A program made the translations under genes and the position numbers. Of a stretch of 42,482 bases of DNA, positions 33,608 to 41,793 are shown piece after piece. The DNA is from JACJYE01 sp964432875 (GTDB taxonomy: Bacteria; Bacteroidota; Bacteroidia; Chitinophagales; Saprospiraceae), in contig CAYSPJ010000037.1 in the NCBI GenBank assembly GCA_964432875.1, positions 1 through 42,482 on the forward strand, read 5' to 3'. The notes beneath the pieces are model-generated. The model did not search any database. It saw only the letters and a list, made by a program, of their open reading frames with translations, and was not told where the DNA came from. Position 1 is the first letter of the stretch. Each line of letters opens with the position of its first letter.

Positions 33608-34492
33608 TCACCCCCGCTCATACACCTGCACCTGCCCCTGCGGCGTAAGCAGATAAAGCCGGCGGCCCCGCCAGTGGGCCTGCAGCGCTTGCTGCCCGGC
33701 GGCGGGCAAGGGGAGTATGGCAGTGCGCAACTGGGCCAGGTTGTAGGCCAGTAGTTCGCCTGGCTTGTAGAAAAGCAAGGTGCCATCAACAATTTGGAGG
33801 CTTTGGTATCCTTTGAACTCCAGGAGCTGATGGAACTGGCCAAAATCATCGAAGACAAAAGCCCCTTGCTCGGGGTCGTAGAGATAAACCAGGTTTTCCC
33901 GGGCAGCAGCATACTGGCTATAAGGCGGGCGGGCCAGTTGGGCGCTGAGGTTATCGGTAGTAGCGATAACGGCTCCGGAGCGGCCGATTTTTAGCAGTTG
34001 GAAGCGGGCTTGGTCATACACCCAGGTGTTGTTGTCGGGGGCCAGAGCTACGGCAGTGGCGTGGACTACGCCAGCGGCGAAGAGCAACAGCCAAGCCGTT
34101 TCGTTCAGGGTGCGGTCGAGCAGAGCGATGCCTTGTAGCTCGGGATAAAACAGCAGGAGATTGAAAGGGTCAGTAGCATCGATATAGCTCAGCTCGCCGC
34201 GGGTGTTGTTGTTGTAAAAAAACTGCTCATGGCCGTCGGGGCTATATTTGAACACCTCGTTGCGGTGGTCCACTAAATAAACCTGCTGGAGTTTATCCAC
34301 GGTGAAGAGCTTGGCCTGGCGGGGCAGGGTGTGAAGCAGGCGGAAGGAGTCACGGCTTTCTGCCTGGGCGGGCAGCAGATTAGGCAGGGCCGAGCTTAGC
34401 AAGCATGCCAAGAGCACGCGAACCGCAACCCTACTTGCCCCCTGCTTGTTTCGGCTCCAAAGTTTGATTGCCAAAAGCCCTTGCCTGCTCAT
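33608..34492 (-). CDS. secreted beta-propeller-like protein
   Basis: 294 residues, apparently exported: a long basic N-region then VAVRVLLACLLSSALPNLLPAQ. Repeating strands of the type LQQVYLVDHRNEVFKYSPDG, IALLDRTLNETAW, TWVYDQARFQLLKIGRSG, YLYDPEQGAFVFDDFGQFHQ and YLLTPQGQVQVYERG suggest a six- or seven-bladed propeller, a recurrent Bacteroidota surface protein with no known enzyme activity. The ATG at 34492 lies 62 nt inside lpxH. A GTG at 34417 would avoid the overlap but cuts the signal sequence short, so the ATG is kept with reservation. It is the last gene of an nbaC-lpxH-propeller operon. Confidence 0.7.
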   Translation of the reverse strand: MSRQGLLAIKLWSRNKQGASRVAVRVLLACLLSSALPNLLPAQAESRDSFRLLHTLPRQAKLFTVDKLQQVYLVDHRNEVFKYSPDGHEQFFYNNNTRGELSYIDATDPFNLLLFYPELQGIALLDRTLNETAWLLLFAAGVVHATAVALAPDNNTWVYDQARFQLLKIGRSGAVIATTDNLSAQLARPPYSQYAAARENLVYLYDPEQGAFVFDDFGQFHQLLEFKGYQSLQIVDGTLLFYKPGELLAYNLAQLRTAILPLPAAGQQALQAHWRGRRLYLLTPQGQVQVYERG

Positions 34493-35234
34493 TTTCGAAA
34501 AATTTTATTTCCAGGCTGTGCCCGTCAAAGACAGCGTAGGAGTTGTAGTACAGCCAATCCCCCAAGTTTATATAACGGCTAAGGCCGCCGTTTAGCGCAT
34601 GAGCGATGGGCAAATGGCGGTGGCCGAAGACGAAATAGTCATAATGCTGTTGCTCCAGCTTGCGCTGGGCATAGGCGATAAGCCATTCCTGCTCCGGGCC
34701 GAGGAAGCGGGCGGTATCGGGTTTGGCGGCTGCCCGGCTCTTGCCCGACCAGAAGTTGGCCAGCCCGATCCCAAAGTTGGGGTGCAGCCGCTCAAAGAGC
34801 CACTGACAGAGGGGGTTAGCAAATACTTTCTTGATGAATTTGTAGCCATAATCACCCGGCCCCAGCCCATCGCCATGCCCGATGAGGAAGGTCTTGCCCA
34901 TGATTTCCCGTTCGATGGGCTGCCGATAGGTGGGGATGCCTAGCTCTTCCTCAAAATAGCGGAACACCCACATATCGTGGTTGCCCGTAAAAAAGTAAAT
35001 GGGGATGCCTGCATCGCGCAGCGCCGCCAGCTTACCCAGCAGGCGCACGTACCCCTTGGGCACCACGGTGCGGTACTCGAACCAGAAGTCGAACACGTCG
35101 CCTACCAAATAAATAGCGGCCGCATCGGTTTGGACCTGCTCCAGCCACCGCACGATCTGCTGCTCGCGCTCGCGGCTACTCAGCCGGGCATCGATGCCCA
35201 GGTGGAAGTCGGAAGCGAAATATACTTTTTTCAT
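34431..35234 (-). CDS. lpxH: UDP-2,3-diacylglucosamine diphosphatase-like metallophosphoesterase
   Basis: 267 residues from the ATG at 35234, which places ASDFHLG at residues 7-13. It has all calcineurin-type metallophosphoesterase motifs: SDFHLG, LVGDVFDFWFEY, TGNHDMW, IGHGDG and FGHRHLP, with dinuclear metal ligands. The FDFWFEY and GPGDYGYKFIKKVF segments are typical of the LpxH branch. LpxH hydrolyses UDP-2,3-diacylglucosamine to lipid X and UMP in lipid A synthesis at the inner face of the cytoplasmic membrane. It starts 8 bp after nbaC, implying co-transcription, and overlaps the downstream propeller gene. Confidence 0.9.
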   Translation of the reverse strand: MKKVYFASDFHLGIDARLSSREREQQIVRWLEQVQTDAAAIYLVGDVFDFWFEYRTVVPKGYVRLLGKLAALRDAGIPIYFFTGNHDMWVFRYFEEELGIPTYRQPIEREIMGKTFLIGHGDGLGPGDYGYKFIKKVFANPLCQWLFERLHPNFGIGLANFWSGKSRAAAKPDTARFLGPEQEWLIAYAQRKLEQQHYDYFVFGHRHLPIAHALNGGLSRYINLGDWLYYNSYAVFDGHSLEIKFFENEQARAFGNQTLEPKQAGGK

Positions 35235-35242
35235 CGCTTGGT

Positions 35243-35761
35243 TTAAGCCCGCTGCATCACCGCGCCACATTTCTTGCAGGTGCGCAAGTCCTCGGAATCC
35301 ATAAATTTGGTAATCGCGGCCTTGAGCTGGCTGACGATGTCCTCCAGCGCAAAGGATTCTTCGTGTAAGGGATGGTTGCAGCTTTCGCAAAACCACAGCA
35401 GCTTGTCCTTTTCCCCCGGGCGGCGGTAGCGCTCGATGACCAACCCGATGGTATCGGCCGGTCGTTGGGGCGAATGCGGGATGCGGGGCGGCAGCAGGAA
35501 CATCTCTCCCTCGCGGATGGGTATCTCTTGCGGCTGCCCGTCCTCGTCAATGATTTTCAGGCTGATATCGCCCTCCAGTTGGTAAAAAAGCTCTTCGCCT
35601 TCTTCCCAGTGGTAGTCTTTGCGCCCGTTGGGGCCGCCGACTACCATGACGATATAGTCGTCATTACCTTTATAGACTTGCTGGTTGCCAACCGGGGGCT
35701 TGAGGAGGCTACGGTGTTCGTCCACCCATTTTTGCAGGTTGAATGGCTTGCTTAACGGCAT
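35243..35761 (-). CDS. nbaC: 3-hydroxyanthranilate 3,4-dioxygenase
   Basis: 172 residues, matching NbaC/HAAO. The cupin binds catalytic Fe(II) through H51 and E57 (DYHWEEGEELFYQ) and H96 (PPRIPHSPQR); substrate-contacting R47, R100 and the IERYR segment are present. The C-terminal tail has two CxxC pairs (CESC and CKKC) forming the rubredoxin-like Fe site of bacterial enzymes. It opens 3-hydroxyanthranilate to 2-amino-3-carboxymuconate semialdehyde in tryptophan/kynurenine breakdown or quinolinate formation. It diverges from an SDR gene with about 180 bp between the starts, and lpxH follows at 8 bp. Other kynurenine-pathway genes are not in this window. Confidence 0.95.
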   Translation of the reverse strand: MPLSKPFNLQKWVDEHRSLLKPPVGNQQVYKGNDDYIVMVVGGPNGRKDYHWEEGEELFYQLEGDISLKIIDEDGQPQEIPIREGEMFLLPPRIPHSPQRPADTIGLVIERYRRPGEKDKLLWFCESCNHPLHEESFALEDIVSQLKAAITKFMDSEDLRTCKKCGAVMQRA

Positions 35762-35940
35762 AATTAGTCTGTTTTATGGTTTGCGATTTGCAATTGCCGG
35801 GTTAAATTACCTAAATTTAGCCAAAATTAGAAAAAACCAACGTAACTATTCAACGCGAGGGTCAAAGCTTCTAGTTTCAAGCGGCAAGCCTGGAGCTGTT
35901 AATGGCACTGCTTGCGGCTGAATCGTTACGGACGGACAAA

Positions 35941-36738
35941 ATGCAGCACAATATGGATATGGATCTCAGGGGCAAAAATGCCCTCGTATGCGGCAGCAGC
36001 AAAGGCATCGGCAAGGCAGCAGCTCTGGAAATCGCCCAGTTGGGTGCCAACGTCACGCTGGTATCCCGTTCGGCAGATATCATGGGGGAAATCATCCATC
36101 AGATGGATAAAAGCCAGGGTCAAAACCACGATTTCCTCGTGGCGGATTTCTCCAATATCAACGACCTCTTATTGAAGGTTCGTGGTTTGGTATCCGCTAA
36201 GGCTATCCACATCCTGGTGAACAATACCGGCGGCCCTCCAAGTGGGCCCATCCTGGATGCACAGATAGATGCTTTTCGCGATGCTTTTGACAAACATCTC
36301 ATCTGCAACCAACTCTTGGCACAAGCCGTGGTGCCGGGCATGAAGCGCGAGGGCTACGGCCGCATCATCAACATCATCTCCACCTCGGTAAAAGCGCCAC
36401 TGGACAACCTGGGCGTCTCCAACACGGTGCGGGCAGCTGTAGGCAACTGGGCCAAAACCCTGGCCAATGAACTGGGACGCTTTGGGGTCACCGTCAATAG
36501 CGTGCTGCCTGGCGCCACTCAAACCGACCGGCTAATGCAGATTATCGAGCAAAAAGCAGCCAAAGAAGGCCGCACCATCCAGGACGTCACGGCAGAGATG
36601 CAGCGCGAGATACCGATGGGCCGCTTCGGGGAACCGCACGAACTAGGGGCCGCTATTGCCTTCCTGGCTTCGCCAGCTGGCAGCTACATCACCGGCGTGG
36701 CCCTGGCAGTGGATGGGGGGAGGCTGCGGAATATGTAG
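35941..36738 (+). CDS. atypical SDR family oxidoreductase (3-oxoacyl-ACP reductase-like, altered tetrad)
   Basis: 265 residues from the ATG at 35941, preceded by GGACGG; in-frame ATGs at 35902, 35953 and 35959 are alternatives. The Rossmann motif is LVCGSSKGIGKAAALEI and NNTGGPPSGP replaces the usual NNAG. The expected YxxxK reads GVSNTVRAAV, so the catalytic Tyr and Lys are Ser and Arg; the STSVKAP Ser is retained. This matches a known divergent SDR subgroup without the classical tetrad, so activity is uncertain. In related bacteria such SDRs are found near nbaC, and the divergent nbaC here supports a link to 3-hydroxyanthranilate breakdown (inference). Confidence 0.85.
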   Translation: MQHNMDMDLRGKNALVCGSSKGIGKAAALEIAQLGANVTLVSRSADIMGEIIHQMDKSQGQNHDFLVADFSNINDLLLKVRGLVSAKAIHILVNNTGGPPSGPILDAQIDAFRDAFDKHLICNQLLAQAVVPGMKREGYGRIINIISTSVKAPLDNLGVSNTVRAAVGNWAKTLANELGRFGVTVNSVLPGATQTDRLMQIIEQKAAKEGRTIQDVTAEMQREIPMGRFGEPHELGAAIAFLASPAGSYITGVALAVDGGRLRNM

Positions 36739-36756
36739 GCACCTAAAGCTTAGGGG

Positions 36757-38568
36757 TCATTTATCCGCTTTTTCCTCAAAGTAAGCCTTCACCTTCTTCG
36801 CCGCCGCCATGCCTGCTACCTCGGCGATTTCCGTGGCCAGGGCCTGGCGCAGGCGCTGGGTTGAGCCAAAGTGGCTGAGCAGTTTTTGAGCGGTTTTCTC
36901 CCCGATGCCAGGGATGTTGGTCAGCTCGGTGCCGGTGAATGCTTTGGAGCGCTGGTTGCGATGGAAAGTGATGGCGAAGCGGTGGGCCTCGTTGCGCGCC
37001 TGCTGGATGAGCTTGAGCGATTCGGATTTTTTGTCGATGTATAGCGGGATGGAGTCGCCAGGGAAGAATATTTCCTCCAGGCGCTTGGCGATACCGATGA
37101 CGGTCAGCTTGTCGAGGATGCCCAACTGTTCCAGGCTAGCAGCGGCAGCACTGAGCTGCCCTTTGCCGCCATCGATAATGACGAGTTGGGGCAGGGGTTG
37201 CTCTTCATCTAGCAGGCGGCGATAGCGGCGGTAAACAACCTCTTCCATCGATGCGAAATCGTTAGGGCCTTCCACGGTTTTAATATTAAAATGGCGGTAG
37301 TCTTTCTTACTGGGCTTGGCATTTTTGAAAACCACGCAGGAAGAAGTTGGGAAGCTGCCATGCAGGTTGGAGTTGTCGAAGCACTCGATGTGTAGCGGCA
37401 ACACATCCATTTGCAGGTCTTGCTGCAGGGTGCGCAAGATGCGTTCGGCAGGCGTCTGCTTGTTGGTTTGGCTAGCGCGCTGTTTTTTCTTCTGCAGCAG
37501 ATGATACTTCACGTTTTTTTCCGAGAGATCCAGTAGCTTGCGCTTATCGCCGATTTTTGGCACGGTAGCCTGTAAGCCCTCTTCTAGTTGTATTTCATAG
37601 GGCAGGATAATCTCCGTAGCGATGCTGTTGAAGCGCTCGCGGATGATGGGGATGGCGTATTCCAGCAACCCTTGTTCGTCATCATCATCCAGGTTTTTTA
37701 GCAACTCCTGAGTATGGGCATGGATGATGGCGCCATTAACTACCTTGAGGTAGTTGATATAGGCTTCCTTTTCCTCCGAAGCGATGGAGAATACGTCCAC
37801 GTCCCGGATCGTAGCGCTTACCACCGTCGATTTAGACTGGTAGTCCTCAAAGGCATGGAGCTTTTCCTTGATTTCATGCGCTTTTTCAAATTCCATGTTT
37901 TCAGCATGGGTTTCCATTAGCGTTTTGAAATGCGCTTTCACCGCGCCGAAATTGCCGCGCAGGATATTCTTGACCTGTTCGGCGCGAGCGTGATAAACGG
38001 CTTCGCTCTCCAGCCCCTCACAGGGGCCCAGGCAATTTTTGATGTGGTACTCCAGGCAGAGCTTGAATTTCCCTGCCGCGATATTTTCCGGGCTGAGGTT
38101 GTAGCTACAGGTGCGCAGCGGGAATAGCCGTTTGATCAGCTCCAGGATGACTTTGATGCGGGACTTGGAGGTATAGGGCCCAAAATAAGTAGAGCCATCC
38201 CGGATGACATTCCGGGTGATGAAGACGCGGGGGAAGCGCTCGTTTTTGACGCAGATATAGGAGTAGCTTTTATCGTCGCGCAACATGACGTTGTAGCGCG
38301 GTTGGTGTTTTTTTATCAGGGTATTTTCAAATAGGAGGGCATCGGCCTCCGTTTCTACAATGGTGAACTCGAGCGTGGCGGCATTTTTGACCATCACGCG
38401 GGTGCGGTGGGCGCGGTCGCGGCGCTCACCGAAGTAAGAAGATATGCGGCTGCGCAAATCCTTGGCCTTGCCCACGTAAAGCAGCTCGCCCTCTTGTCCC
38501 AGAAAGCGGTAAACACCCGGCTGGCGAGGGATAGTGTCAGCGATGGTTTTAAAATCTTCGGTGGTCAT
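36757..38568 (-). CDS. uvrC: UvrABC excinuclease subunit C
   Basis: 603 residues from the ATG at 38568, a normal UvrC length; an extended in-frame start at 38670 would overlap the divergent gene. The GIY-YIG nuclease (GVYRFLGQEGELLYVGKAKD, residues about 17-36, then LRSRISSYFG) makes the 3' incision. A UVR motif (FEKAHEIKEKLHAFEDYQ) contacts UvrB. The RNase-H-like domain has HIECFDNSNLHGS and VIIDGGKGQLSAA for the 5' incision, and tandem helix-hairpin-helix motifs (LTNIPGIGEKTAQKLLSHFG) end the protein. It functions in nucleotide excision repair. Divergent promoter region with the patatin gene. Confidence 0.97.
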   Translation of the reverse strand: MTTEDFKTIADTIPRQPGVYRFLGQEGELLYVGKAKDLRSRISSYFGERRDRAHRTRVMVKNAATLEFTIVETEADALLFENTLIKKHQPRYNVMLRDDKSYSYICVKNERFPRVFITRNVIRDGSTYFGPYTSKSRIKVILELIKRLFPLRTCSYNLSPENIAAGKFKLCLEYHIKNCLGPCEGLESEAVYHARAEQVKNILRGNFGAVKAHFKTLMETHAENMEFEKAHEIKEKLHAFEDYQSKSTVVSATIRDVDVFSIASEEKEAYINYLKVVNGAIIHAHTQELLKNLDDDDEQGLLEYAIPIIRERFNSIATEIILPYEIQLEEGLQATVPKIGDKRKLLDLSEKNVKYHLLQKKKQRASQTNKQTPAERILRTLQQDLQMDVLPLHIECFDNSNLHGSFPTSSCVVFKNAKPSKKDYRHFNIKTVEGPNDFASMEEVVYRRYRRLLDEEQPLPQLVIIDGGKGQLSAAAASLEQLGILDKLTVIGIAKRLEEIFFPGDSIPLYIDKKSESLKLIQQARNEAHRFAITFHRNQRSKAFTGTELTNIPGIGEKTAQKLLSHFGSTQRLRQALATEIAEVAGMAAAKKVKAYFEEKADK

Positions 38569-38586
38569 CTTAAAAAATTGCGTACC

Positions 38587-38616
38587 TTGTTGCAAAGGAC
38601 AAAGATAATAGCTTTC
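38587..38616 (+). promoter_or_regulatory. divergent promoter region for uvrC and the patatin gene
   Basis: On the plus strand TTG (38587-38589), 19-bp spacer, TAGCTTTC (38609-38616; one mismatch to TAnnTTTG) points to the patatin gene. On the minus strand TATCTTTG (38607-38600) is a perfect -7 match for uvrC. The two overlap in 83 bp of intergenic space. Confidence 0.4.
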
Positions 38617-38651
38617 CACTGCGGATAGCTCTTTCACTAATCGAAAATGCC

Positions 38652-40067
38652 ATGGATACCAAAAGCTCATCCGTTCTTAGCCTTGCTATATTCTTGCTTG
38701 CCTGCGGTTGCGCGCAAAAATTCTATCCCGACCGCAGCCATTTCATCAAAGACGGCGATCTGGTGCCGACGGTGGACCTGGGCTACTATAAAAGCGTACA
38801 GGAGCGGCCAGGACAGGACTCTGGCCTGGTGATGGCTTTAGCTATCTCTGGCGGCGGTGCCCGGGCGGCCAATTTTGGCATGGGTATTATGCTAGGCTTG
38901 GAGCAGCTCGAGTTGGCTGAAGGGCGCAATGCACTGGCAGAGGTGGATTACCTTTCCACAGTCTCGGGCGGCGGCTTTGCAGCGGGGGCTTATGTTGCGG
39001 CTCTATTTGACCACGATTACTACCGCCGCTCGGAGCCTTTCCGGTTGAGCCACTATTTGGAGCGGCAAATCAGGGGCGACCTGGCTTTTGACTATGCTGG
39101 CGTATTGCTGCGCGCCAATCTCGACCCCCGCCTCTGGTTTTCCCGCTCTGATGATGGCGACGCCCTGGAGCGGGCGATCGATGAACAGGTACTCGGCTTC
39201 GGGCGGCGGCGCAAGAACTTCGGCCCCAAGGCTCCTAGCCTGCTGCTTGGAGACTTGTTTGTGCCAGAAGGCAGCTCTCATCCGGTGCGCTTCCCCCTGC
39301 ATATTGCCAATAGCTCTACGCTTAACACCATGCTCATCTTCCCCTTTAGCCCCGATATTCTCCAGTGTTACCAGATCAGCGGCTACACCCACCGGCTAAG
39401 GATCGTCCGGGATGATGAGCTAGATCCCTATCAGTTGCCTTTATCGGTGGGTATCAAGGCCAGCGGCAGCTTCCCGGTGCTGATCTCCAATACCACCTTG
39501 CGCAGCCAACACAGCGCCGAGCGCCCTTACCTGCATCTCATTGATGGCGCTATGACAGACAATATTGGCCATTACACGGCTCTGGAACTTTTGAAACAAG
39601 AACCTGATTACCGCCACAAAGCGCTGCTCATCATCGATGCGGATGCGATAGGCAACCGCTACACCTTCTCCAAGCGCGAAGCTGCTATTTTTTCGCTCAA
39701 AGTGATGACCCGGCTACCTTCCAGCGGGCTCGATGCCCGCCGGGCCACCCTGGATAAAGACTTGCGGGAGATTTGCACCCAACGCGATATCCATCCGGTC
39801 ATCTTCAGCTTCAACATCCTGCTACACAATAATGAAGCCCCGCTTCCGGAAGCTTATGAATGGAAAGTTGAGCAACAACGCCTCATCCGCGTATTGAAGG
39901 AGCAGCCCTTGCCTAGCGATGAAGACAAACAGATACTCTATGAATTGCTCACCAATATCCACACCAAATACAGTATCACTAAGGCGGAGCAAGAATTACT
40001 CCTGCTCAGCGGCCAGTTGATCGTGCGCTTGATGGAGCAGGAGATTAGAGAGGCTTTGGGGGGGTGA
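38652..40067 (+). CDS. patatin-like phospholipase lipoprotein
   Basis: 471 residues. The signal peptide ends in a lipobox LLAC (Cys18), indicating a lipid-anchored envelope protein. The patatin fold is shown by the oxyanion-hole loop LAISGGGARAANFGMGIM (GGGAR at 67-71), the nucleophile in STVSGGGFAAG (S105), and the catalytic Asp in HLIDGAMTDN (D298). The usual GxSxG is reduced to TVSGG, as in some patatin relatives. Expected activity is serine-aspartate dyad lipid acyl hydrolysis, perhaps envelope lipid remodelling. It diverges from uvrC by 83 bp and is followed by a 384-bp intergenic region. Confidence 0.88.
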   Translation: MDTKSSSVLSLAIFLLACGCAQKFYPDRSHFIKDGDLVPTVDLGYYKSVQERPGQDSGLVMALAISGGGARAANFGMGIMLGLEQLELAEGRNALAEVDYLSTVSGGGFAAGAYVAALFDHDYYRRSEPFRLSHYLERQIRGDLAFDYAGVLLRANLDPRLWFSRSDDGDALERAIDEQVLGFGRRRKNFGPKAPSLLLGDLFVPEGSSHPVRFPLHIANSSTLNTMLIFPFSPDILQCYQISGYTHRLRIVRDDELDPYQLPLSVGIKASGSFPVLISNTTLRSQHSAERPYLHLIDGAMTDNIGHYTALELLKQEPDYRHKALLIIDADAIGNRYTFSKREAAIFSLKVMTRLPSSGLDARRATLDKDLREICTQRDIHPVIFSFNILLHNNEAPLPEAYEWKVEQQRLIRVLKEQPLPSDEDKQILYELLTNIHTKYSITKAEQELLLLSGQLIVRLMEQEIREALGG

Positions 40068-40388
40068 TGGGTGGGCGCTCGCCTTGTAGTTTTGCGAAAC
40101 TTTTACTCATCGGGCTCGCAGCTTTTCGCCAACACTAAATTGTGGCTGCCTTAGTAGTCCTATAGTGGCATTATGCTCGGCCTAAAAAATCCTCGACTTC
40201 AGCGCGGTGCCCTTATCCCATGCCCCGTAGGAGTAAACTCCGGTTTTTGGGCTTTCGCAAACCTTGCTCTCGAACGCTGAAAGCCCAGGCACTCGCCTAA
40301 AAGGGCAAAGACTAAATAGTTGCTTTATGGCTATTTGCAGCTAGTGTCTAAGTAGCCTGCCGCCTGATAATAAAGCCCCTTCAAAAAA

Positions 40389-40425
40389 AAACGTAAAAAA
40401 AACTTGACAAACGTAAAAAAAACTT
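40389..40425 (+). repeat. two 17-bp direct repeats, period 20
   Basis: AAACGTAAAAAAAACTT occurs at 40389-40405 and 40409-40425, separated by GAC. The repeats flank and include the -33 TTG of the promoter, which suits an operator. Confidence 0.7.
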
Positions 40426-40448
40426 TACTTTTGTAAAAGAATCTTTAC
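40404..40448 (+). promoter_or_regulatory. promoter and operator of the membrane protein/XRE operon
   Basis: TTGACA (40404-40409), then TACTTTTG (40426-40433), with 19 bp between TTG and TA, fits the Bacteroidota consensus. The -7 box sits inside an inverted repeat TTTAC-TTTT-GTAAA (40424-40437), and GTAAA (40433-40437) is again paired with TTTAC (40444-40448). The start codon is at 40452, so the leader is very short. Autoregulation by the XRE protein is inferred. Confidence 0.6.
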
Positions 40449-40451
40449 ACC

Positions 40452-40916
40452 ATGAAGACAATGCGTTTGCTTCCGACTACTTGGAAATGGCCGGGCGGGC
40501 TGCTCAGCCTCGGCGGGATGATCTTAGGCGTGATGAGCCTGTTTGGTGGGTATGAAATAGCTTGGCTCGCCCTGGAAATCCGCCAGGAAGCCGAATTTTT
40601 TTCTCCTGCGGTGGAAAATTTTACCGAAGAGCTTGCGCTGACGCTCTTGATCGCCGGCTTGCTTATCCTGGCCTTCACCCGCGTAAAGGGCGAGGACGAG
40701 CGCGTCCGGCTCATCCGCCTGGAAGCGTTTCAGTGGAGTATCCTGGTTAATTTCATCATCGTACTGGCGGGCAACTGGTCTTTGTACGGAGAGGGCTTTT
40801 TTTACCTCATGGTCTTCAATCTGTTCACGCCGCTCATCGTCTTTCTACTGCGCTTCTACTACGTGCTCTACGTCAGTGAGCCGAGGGCGGAAAAAAGCAA
40901 TGCTGCTGCGCTATGA
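40452..40916 (+). CDS. four-helix inner-membrane protein partnered with an XRE regulator
   Basis: 154 residues with four predicted membrane segments: GGLLSLGGMILGVMSLFGGY, LALTLLIAGLLILAFTRV, FQWSILVNFIIVLAGNWSLY, and FFYLMVFNLFTPLIVFLLRF. A charged cytoplasmic loop (KGEDERVRLIRLEAF) lies between the second and third. I do not recognise a named family. Its stop overlaps the start of the XRE regulator (ATGA), a pairing common in bacteria where a small Xre/YozG-like repressor is linked to a membrane protein of unknown function. Confidence 0.8.
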   Translation: MKTMRLLPTTWKWPGGLLSLGGMILGVMSLFGGYEIAWLALEIRQEAEFFSPAVENFTEELALTLLIAGLLILAFTRVKGEDERVRLIRLEAFQWSILVNFIIVLAGNWSLYGEGFFYLMVFNLFTPLIVFLLRFYYVLYVSEPRAEKSNAAAL

Positions 40917-41128
40917 AAAACCGGGTCAAAGAAGAACGCGCCCGCCTCAACCTGCAACAGCAGGAACTGGCCGAGCGCATCGGCGTGAGCCGACAGACGA
41001 TACACTCCATCGAAAATAACCGCTACGTGCCCTCTACGGTGCTGGCGCTGAAAATCGCCGCCGTATGCGGCAAGCCGGTGGAAGAGCTATTCCAGTTGGA
41101 AGAGTCGGATTATAAAGAGGGGGCGTAG
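40913..41128 (+). CDS. XRE-family helix-turn-helix regulator
   Basis: 71 residues, almost entirely one HTH_3/Cro-C1 domain: VKEERARLNLQQQELAERIG, VSRQTIHSIENNRYVPSTVL, ALKIAAVCGKPVEELF. It matches the compact YozG-type regulators. Translation is coupled to the membrane-protein gene by a 4-nt overlap. The repeats and inverted repeat around the operon promoter (40389-40448) are the likely binding site, making it a probable autorepressor that responds through, or controls, its membrane partner (inference). Confidence 0.93.
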   Translation: MKNRVKEERARLNLQQQELAERIGVSRQTIHSIENNRYVPSTVLALKIAAVCGKPVEELFQLEESDYKEGA

Positions 41129-41192
41129 TATCCCCGGCTTGAAATCCCCCCGTCTGGATGTAGTGAAAGTCTGATGTTGGCAGTTCCAGCCA

Positions 41193-41714
41193 TTAAAACT
41201 TCCCCTTTTTATCCACATACTGCCACTCATCGCTCTCCCACACGCTGTATTCCCCATCGGTAATCGTTTGGCAGCGGTTGCTCACTTTGGCCTTGCCATT
41301 TTCAAAAGGAAAAGCGCAATCAAACTGCGGCGCGATGACGATGGCATAGGTGTCCGCGTCGGCATAGCCGATTTTGCCGTCCTGCACGATTCGGAACAGG
41401 CCTTCCGAGGGGTAGTCGGGGCCGTTGTCGTAGGGGAAGATTTCATACAGCACCTGCTCTTGGCGGTCAATGACCGCCCACTTGTAGTCGCCCTGGAGCA
41501 GCACCACGGCGTGGGTGCGGAAGGTGTCGGTGAGGCACATCGCGTATTTCCCGGGCGGGATGGCGGTTTGGCCGTGCCCGTCAAGGTAGTAGGGCTGGCC
41601 GGTGTCGGCGTCCTCAGCTAGTAGTAGAGGGGTGGTAGCCGGTGGCGAGGCCGGGCCGGATGAAGTGCAGGCCGCTAAGGCCAGCAACAGGATAAGGAGA
41701 ATGTGATTTTGCAT
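41193..41714 (-). CDS. WG-repeat-like lipoprotein
   Basis: 173 residues. The signal peptide MQNHILLILLLALAAC has a good lipobox (LAAC), so the mature protein begins with a lipidated Cys. Strands such as YKWAVIDRQEQVLYEIFPYD, LFRIVQDGKIGYADADTYAI, VIAPQFDCAFPFENGKAKVS and WQYVDKKGKF resemble WG-repeat (KWG Leptospira) units, beta-meander repeats of unknown function common in Bacteroidota. It lies 79 bp downstream of the NTF2-like gene on the same strand and may be co-transcribed with it. Confidence 0.8.
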   Translation of the reverse strand: MQNHILLILLLALAACTSSGPASPPATTPLLLAEDADTGQPYYLDGHGQTAIPPGKYAMCLTDTFRTHAVVLLQGDYKWAVIDRQEQVLYEIFPYDNGPDYPSEGLFRIVQDGKIGYADADTYAIVIAPQFDCAFPFENGKAKVSNRCQTITDGEYSVWESDEWQYVDKKGKF

Positions 41715-41793
41715 AGCTGCAAAGTTAAGGAATAAAAAGGATAGCTGCCATGGAGACGTTTCACAACTTTTTCCACGGCGGCTTTGATGCTGA

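Larger units (their letters stand above)
40068..40451. other. 384-bp intergenic region upstream of the membrane protein/XRE pair
   Basis: No gene seen. It contains a GGGCTTTC/GAAAGCCC stem at 40249-40286 (22-nt loop), a short GGAG/CTCC hairpin followed by T5 near 40231-40248, and the AT-rich operator-promoter at 40389-40448. Confidence 0.5.
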
